NCBI RefSeq assembly: GCF_003967035.1
Contig: NZ_AP018560.1
Span: 2,217,501-2,281,500 of the forward strand
Direction of reading: 5' to 3'
DNA: 64,000 nucleotides
Source: Aerosticca soli
GTDB taxonomy: Bacteria; Pseudomonadota; Gammaproteobacteria; Xanthomonadales; Rhodanobacteraceae
Part shown: in pieces, positions 60,311 through 64,000 of the stretch
How positions within the stretch are numbered: the first letter of the stretch is position 1
How the letters are laid out: the number at the start of each line of letters is the position of its first letter
Notes under the pieces: generated by a model
Told to the model about the DNA's origin: nothing
Databases searched by the model: none
Seen by the model: only the letters and a program-made list of their open reading frames with translations
Position numbers and translations under genes: made by a program

Positions 60311-60925
60311 TCAATGCGCCGTGGCGGCCGGCGCCGGGGCGCCGAAATCCACCTTCGGCGCGGTCGAGATGGCCTTTTCGTCGGCCACGCCGAAGTTCGG
60401 CTTGACCTTGTAGCCGAACAGCTTGGCGGTCAGGTTGGTCGGGAAGCTGCGGATCAGCGTGTTGTAGTCCTGCACCGCCTTGACGTAGCGGTTGCGGGCC
60501 ACGGCGATGCGGTTCTCGGTGCCCTCCAGCTGCGCCTGCAGGTTCTGGAACAGGGCGTCGGCCTTGAGGTTCGGGTAGTTCTCGCTGACCGCCATCAGCC
60601 TGGCGAGCGCACTGGAGAGCTCACCCTGGGCCTGCTCGAACTGGGCGAGCTTCTGCGGGTCGTCGATCATGTCGGGGGTGATCTGCACCGAGCCCACCTT
60701 GGCCCGTGCGTTGGTGACTTCGGTCAGTACGCGCTCCTCGTGCTGGGCATAGCCCTTGACCGTGTTGACCAGGTTGGGCACCAGATCGGCGCGGCGCTGG
60801 TACTGGTTCAGCACCTCGGACCAGGCCGCCTTGACCGCCTCGTCCTGGCGCTGGATGGCGTTGTAGCCGCAGCCGGACAGGAGTCCGACCAGCATCAGCA
60901 CGGCGAGGCCTCGAAGCATGCGCAT
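60311..60925 (-). CDS. LemA family lipoprotein
   Basis: A 204-residue LemA protein. Signal peptide with lipobox LLSGC (Cys ~19) precedes the helical domain: YNAIQRQDEAVKAAWSEVLN, QYQRRADLVPNLVNTVKGYA, EERVLTEVTNARAKV, LMAVSENYPNLKADALFQNL and LEGTENRIAVARNRYVKAVQ, which are the family blocks. LemA proteins are membrane-anchored with unknown function and are nearly always next to TPM-domain genes, as here. Confidence 0.94.
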   Translation of the reverse strand: MRMLRGLAVLMLVGLLSGCGYNAIQRQDEAVKAAWSEVLNQYQRRADLVPNLVNTVKGYAQHEERVLTEVTNARAKVGSVQITPDMIDDPQKLAQFEQAQGELSSALARLMAVSENYPNLKADALFQNLQAQLEGTENRIAVARNRYVKAVQDYNTLIRSFPTNLTAKLFGYKVKPNFGVADEKAISTAPKVDFGAPAPAATAH

Positions 60926-60993
60926 GGGAAACGACTCCGCAAAGGAATGAGGCGACCATTGCACCATCGCCGGCGCCCGGCGCGCAAACCGGC

Positions 60994-61365
60994 TCAGAGC
61001 CAGCGCGGCGCCAGCACCAGCGCCCAGCTCAATACCAGCAGGACGATCACCAGCAGCACCGCCGCCGAGCCCAAGTCCTTGGCGCGGCCGGCCAGCTCGT
61101 GGAACTCGGGGCTCACCAGGTCGACCACCGCCTCGATCGCCGAATTGACCAGCTCGGTCGCCAGCAGCAGGAGTGCCGGCGCCACCAGTGCGATCTTCTC
61201 GAGCGCGCCATGGCCGAGCCACAAGCCGAGCGGAATCACCAGCACGGACAGACCGACCTCGAGCCGGAACGAGGCCTCGTGCCGCCAGGCCGCGCGCAAG
61301 CCCTTGATCGACCAGGTAAGGGCGCCCAAGAGCTGACGCGGTCCGCGAAAACCTTCCGCCGCCAT
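60994..61365 (-). CDS. dgkA: Diacylglycerol kinase
   Basis: A 123-residue integral membrane kinase that phosphorylates diacylglycerol in lipid turnover. Three membrane helices follow the amphipathic N-terminus; the catalytic block WRHEASFRLEVGLSVLVIPL and ATELVNSAIEAVVDLVSPEF, then HELAGRAKDLGSAAVLLVI, is the family signature with the conserved E-x6-E and AKD. It lies 68 bp upstream of lemA in the same direction and is divergent from the POT transporter. Confidence 0.96.
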   Translation of the reverse strand: MAAEGFRGPRQLLGALTWSIKGLRAAWRHEASFRLEVGLSVLVIPLGLWLGHGALEKIALVAPALLLLATELVNSAIEAVVDLVSPEFHELAGRAKDLGSAAVLLVIVLLVLSWALVLAPRWL

Positions 61366-61597
61366 GGCTCAACGACGCCCGGCGACACGGTTGGAAACGG
61401 CTGGAAGCAAGGTCATGCCTGGCATTGCCCGAAAGAGCATGATGATGCCATGGCCGACGCGACGGCGCCGACCCTTGCGCGGTGCAACGCTGCCGCCGGC
61501 GGAAAGGATCGGTTACCCTGCGCCGTTTATCGGCCCTTCAAGCGCACGCGAGCCGTCGCGTGCCGGCCTTCGCATCGGCAAGCAGCGGAACAACTCC

Positions 61598-63148
61598 ATG
61601 GCCCCATCCACTTCTCCCGTATCGCAGACCCGCGCCTTCAGCACCGTGTTCCTGATCGAGATGTGGGAGCGCTTCGGCTTCTACGGCATGCAGGTGCTGA
61701 TGGTCACCTACATGGTCAAGAAGCTCGGCTTCGTCGACGTCAAGGCCAACCTGGTGTGGGGCGCCGCCGCCGCGCTGATCTACGTGACCCCGGCGATCGG
61801 CGGCTGGGTGGGCGACAAGCTGCTCGGCACCCGCCGCGTGATGCGCATGGGTGCGCTGATCCTGATGCTGGGCTACGTGCTGCTGTGGATCCCGTCCGAC
61901 AACGCGACGCTGCTGTACGTGGCGCTGGGCGTGATCGTGGTCGGCAATGGCTTCTTCAAGCCCAATGCCGGCAACCTGGTGCGCAAGATCTACGAGGGCG
62001 ACGAAAGCAAGATCGACAGCGCCTTCACCATCTACTACATGGCGGTGAACATCGGCTCGACGGTGTCGATGCTGCTGACGCCCTGGATCCGCGACTACGT
62101 CGGCGCGCGCTACGGCGAGGACTGGGGCTGGCACACCGCCTTCGGCGCCTGCGCGGTCGGGCTGCTACTGGGCCTTGGCAACTACGCGCTGATGAGCCAC
62201 ACCTTGAAGCATGTCGGCTCGCCGGCCGACGACAAGCCGGTCGACCTGCGGCGCCTGGCGCTGGTGCTGCTGGCCGGCGCGGCGATGGTGCTGGTCTCGG
62301 CACTGATCCTGCAGAGCCTCATCGTGGCGCGGATCTGCGTGTACGCGGCCGGCGTGGTGATCCTGGGTATCTTCGTGCACCTCATCCGCAGCAGCCACCC
62401 CGACGAGCGCGCCGGCCTGATCGCGGCGCTGGTGCTCACCATCCAGACCATCTTCTTCTTCATCTTCTACCAGCAGATGTCCACCTCGCTGAACCTGTTT
62501 GCACAGCGCAACGTGGACCTCGATTTCAGCCTGTTCGGCGTGCACCTGTTCCGCTGGATTCCCGAGCAGTTCCAGTCGCTGAACGCGATCTGGATCGTGA
62601 TCCTGAGCCCGATCCTGGTGATGATCTACAACGCGCTCGGCCGGCGCGGGCGCGATCTTTCCGTCGCCGCGAAATTCGCCTGGGGCTTCGTCGCGGTGGC
62701 CGCGGGCTTCTTCATCTACGGCCTCGGCGCGCGCGGCGCGGTGGACGGCAAGGTGTCCTCCTGGATCATGGTCTGGGGCTATGGGCTGTATTCGCTGGGC
62801 GAGCTGCTGGTCAGTGGCCTGGGCCTGGCGATGATCGCCCGCTACGTGCCCGCGCGCATGGGCGGCTTCATGATGGGCGCCTACTACGTGGCGGTCGGCA
62901 TCTCGCAGTATCTGGGCAGCGTGGTGGCCAACATCGCGCACATTCCCGCGGGGCTCACCGACCCGGTGCAGTCGCTGGCCATCTACACCAGCCTGTTCAA
63001 CAAGCTGGGCTTCGTCGGCCTGCTCTGCACGATCATCGCCATCGCCGTGCTGCCGCTGATGAAGCGGCTCTCCAACCGCCACGCCGAGCACGCCGCGGCG
63101 GCCGATCCGCTGCCGCCGGTGCGCAGCGAGGAGTTGCCCCAGTCCTGA
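61598..63148 (+). CDS. Proton-dependent oligopeptide transporter (POT/PTR family)
   Basis: A 516-residue major facilitator importing di- and tripeptides with protons. The proton-coupling motif E-x-x-E-R-F is in FLIEMWERFGFYGMQVLMVT (~21), PTR2 signatures are in GGWVGDKLLGTRRVMRMGA and GNGFFKPNAGNLVRKIYEG, and FTIYYMAVNIGSTVSMLLTP follows; 14 hydrophobic segments can be counted. The start at 61598 is preferred; the longer frame upstream overlaps the dgkA promoter area. Substrate specificity within POT cannot be set. Confidence 0.94.
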   Translation: MAPSTSPVSQTRAFSTVFLIEMWERFGFYGMQVLMVTYMVKKLGFVDVKANLVWGAAAALIYVTPAIGGWVGDKLLGTRRVMRMGALILMLGYVLLWIPSDNATLLYVALGVIVVGNGFFKPNAGNLVRKIYEGDESKIDSAFTIYYMAVNIGSTVSMLLTPWIRDYVGARYGEDWGWHTAFGACAVGLLLGLGNYALMSHTLKHVGSPADDKPVDLRRLALVLLAGAAMVLVSALILQSLIVARICVYAAGVVILGIFVHLIRSSHPDERAGLIAALVLTIQTIFFFIFYQQMSTSLNLFAQRNVDLDFSLFGVHLFRWIPEQFQSLNAIWIVILSPILVMIYNALGRRGRDLSVAAKFAWGFVAVAAGFFIYGLGARGAVDGKVSSWIMVWGYGLYSLGELLVSGLGLAMIARYVPARMGGFMMGAYYVAVGISQYLGSVVANIAHIPAGLTDPVQSLAIYTSLFNKLGFVGLLCTIIAIAVLPLMKRLSNRHAEHAAAADPLPPVRSEELPQS

Positions 63149-63246
63149 GCGGTTCTTTCAAGGCGACACGCCCGCGGCGCGACACGCGCCGCGCTCCATG
63201 AACCCCAGGGGCTTGCCGCCCCGCTGTGGCCTCACCTGGCCGGACC

Positions 63247-63275
63247 TGGAAGCGCCGACCCCATCGGCGCTTCCA
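63247..63275. terminator. Hairpin between the POT transporter and the RegB-like kinase
   Basis: TGGAAGCGCCGA and TCGGCGCTTCCA form a perfect 12-bp stem around CCCCA, 99 bp after the transporter stop. No T-tract follows. The remainder of this 253-bp gap shows no gene. Confidence 0.5.
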
Positions 63276-63401
63276 GTCCCCTCCGAACGCCGCATGTGCA
63301 CCGTAAAGGGCCGCCCCATAAGACTTGAGACTTGCCACGCCGCCTGCCGAAAGCGGCCCGGCAAGCCACGGCGCCTTCCCACCCGATAACCGGCCACGCC
63401 C

Positions 63402-64000
63402 ATGACGCCCAACACTCCCAGCCGTCTCGGTCCCGCCGCCTTCGCGCGCACGCTGGCCTGGCTGCGGCTGTGCGCGGTGGCCGGCCAATGCGTGGCGGTG
63501 CTGGTCTGCGCGTTCTGGATGAAGCTGGCCATCCCGCTGCTGCCGCTCATGGTCGGCATCGGCACGCTGGCGGTGTTTGCGGTGTTCGCCGCCTGGCGGC
63601 TCGGCCAACCCTGGCCGGTGCGCGAATGGGAGACCTTGGGCTACGTCGCGGTGGACACGCTGGTGCTGGGCTACCTGCTGTATTTCACCGGCGGCGCGAC
63701 CAACCCGTTCATCAACCTGCTGCTGGTGCCGATCGCGCTGTCGGCGGCAGCGCTGTCGGGCATCGGCGTGCTGGCGGTGGCGCTGCTTGCCGGGCTGGCC
63801 TATCTGATCCTGCTCTGGCACTACGTGCCGCTGCCGCTGCCACCGCACCAGGGTTTCGCGCTGCACGTGATCGGCATGGGCGTGGACTTCGTCATCACCG
63901 CGCTGCTGCTCGGTTTCTTCATCCATCGCCTGGCGCATGCACTGCGCACCGAGCAGTTGCAGGTGCAGCGCGCCCGCGAACGGGCCCTGCGCGATGCCGG
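63402..64000 (+). CDS. RegB/PrrB-like redox sensor histidine kinase, N-terminal part
   Basis: The first ~199 residues of a membrane histidine kinase whose 3' end lies outside the window. Six hydrophobic segments are followed by a coiled-coil-like start of the dimerisation region (RTEQLQVQRARERALRDA). Between segments 3 and 4 lies YFTGGATNPFINLLLVPIAL, which contains the GG-x-x-NPF quinone-sensing heptapeptide typical of RegB/PrrB/ActS kinases. The family senses the ubiquinone pool and controls respiration, denitrification and carbon metabolism with a RegA-type partner, expected just downstream. The kinase core is not visible, so the assignment rests on the sensor part. Confidence 0.88.
   Translation, partial: MTPNTPSRLGPAAFARTLAWLRLCAVAGQCVAVLVCAFWMKLAIPLLPLMVGIGTLAVFAVFAAWRLGQPWPVREWETLGYVAVDTLVLGYLLYFTGGATNPFINLLLVPIALSAAALSGIGVLAVALLAGLAYLILLWHYVPLPLPPHQGFALHVIGMGVDFVITALLLGFFIHRLAHALRTEQLQVQRARERALRDA

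Overview
The window reads as chromosomal DNA of a GC-rich gammaproteobacterium of the Xanthomonadales, most likely Rhodanobacteraceae (Rhodanobacter/Dyella/Fulvimonas-like). This is an inference from gene content: a short adenylate kinase, the pcm-tolC-waaA neighbourhood, a DUF3247 Sm-like gene of the type known from Xanthomonas, PPi-dependent phosphofructokinase beside an H+-pumping pyrophosphatase, and a nirK-type denitrification gene. No rRNA, tRNA, CRISPR array, prophage or insertion sequence was seen.

Layout. 1-6.3 kb: the hemL 3' end with a GNAT gene, then a leftward run adk-mpl-SDR-aminotransferase-gloA-unknown. 6.4-16.5 kb: pyrophosphate metabolism (pfp, K+-independent hppA, ppa) mixed with a chemoreceptor, a prolyl oligopeptidase, a 2OG-Fe(II) hydroxylase and an MDR oxidoreductase. 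16.5-28.9 kb: a ferritin-like gene, thiC under a TPP riboswitch, tetR divergent from pcm-tolC, waaA with two lipoprotein genes, a LytTR remnant, a DUF3247 gene, an MFS exporter and an esterase. 28.9-38 kb: aceE, S1/P1 nuclease, gapA, then truncated globin, CopD-like/tpx, a cysteine-synthase-like enzyme with tyrA, and a zinc-ribbon protein. 38-54.5 kb is accessory: three toxin-antitoxin modules (BrnTA, PaaA-ParE, RES-Xre), fabA-fabB, nirK-nirV-sco, fliC, degT, pilB and four arrays of one structured repeat. 54.5-64 kb returns to housekeeping: Nudix, folA, thyA, AIM24, lgt, TPM/LemA genes, dgkA, a POT transporter and the start of a RegB-like redox kinase.

Two signals go beyond gene calling. First, six 14-bp FNR/DNR-like boxes of the form TGAC-N4-(G/A)TCA lie 56-62 bp before the start codons of six transcription units between 33.9 and 46 kb (globin; copD-tpx; PLP enzyme-tyrA; zinc-ribbon protein; fabA-fabB; nirK-nirV-sco). 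This suggests one low-oxygen/nitric-oxide regulon. Second, eight copies (six forward, two inverted) plus one core-less remnant of a ~360-420 bp intergenic unit are present. Each holds a ~158-bp core closed by a 13-bp outer stem with internal hairpins, two of them with AGGA(A) loops, an 8-nt sequence that can pair with either of two identical partners, and a flanking hairpin existing in two versions that differ on both arms yet stay paired. The arrays abut all three toxin-antitoxin modules and flank degT-pilB in inverted orientation. They are the best candidate here for an undescribed element.
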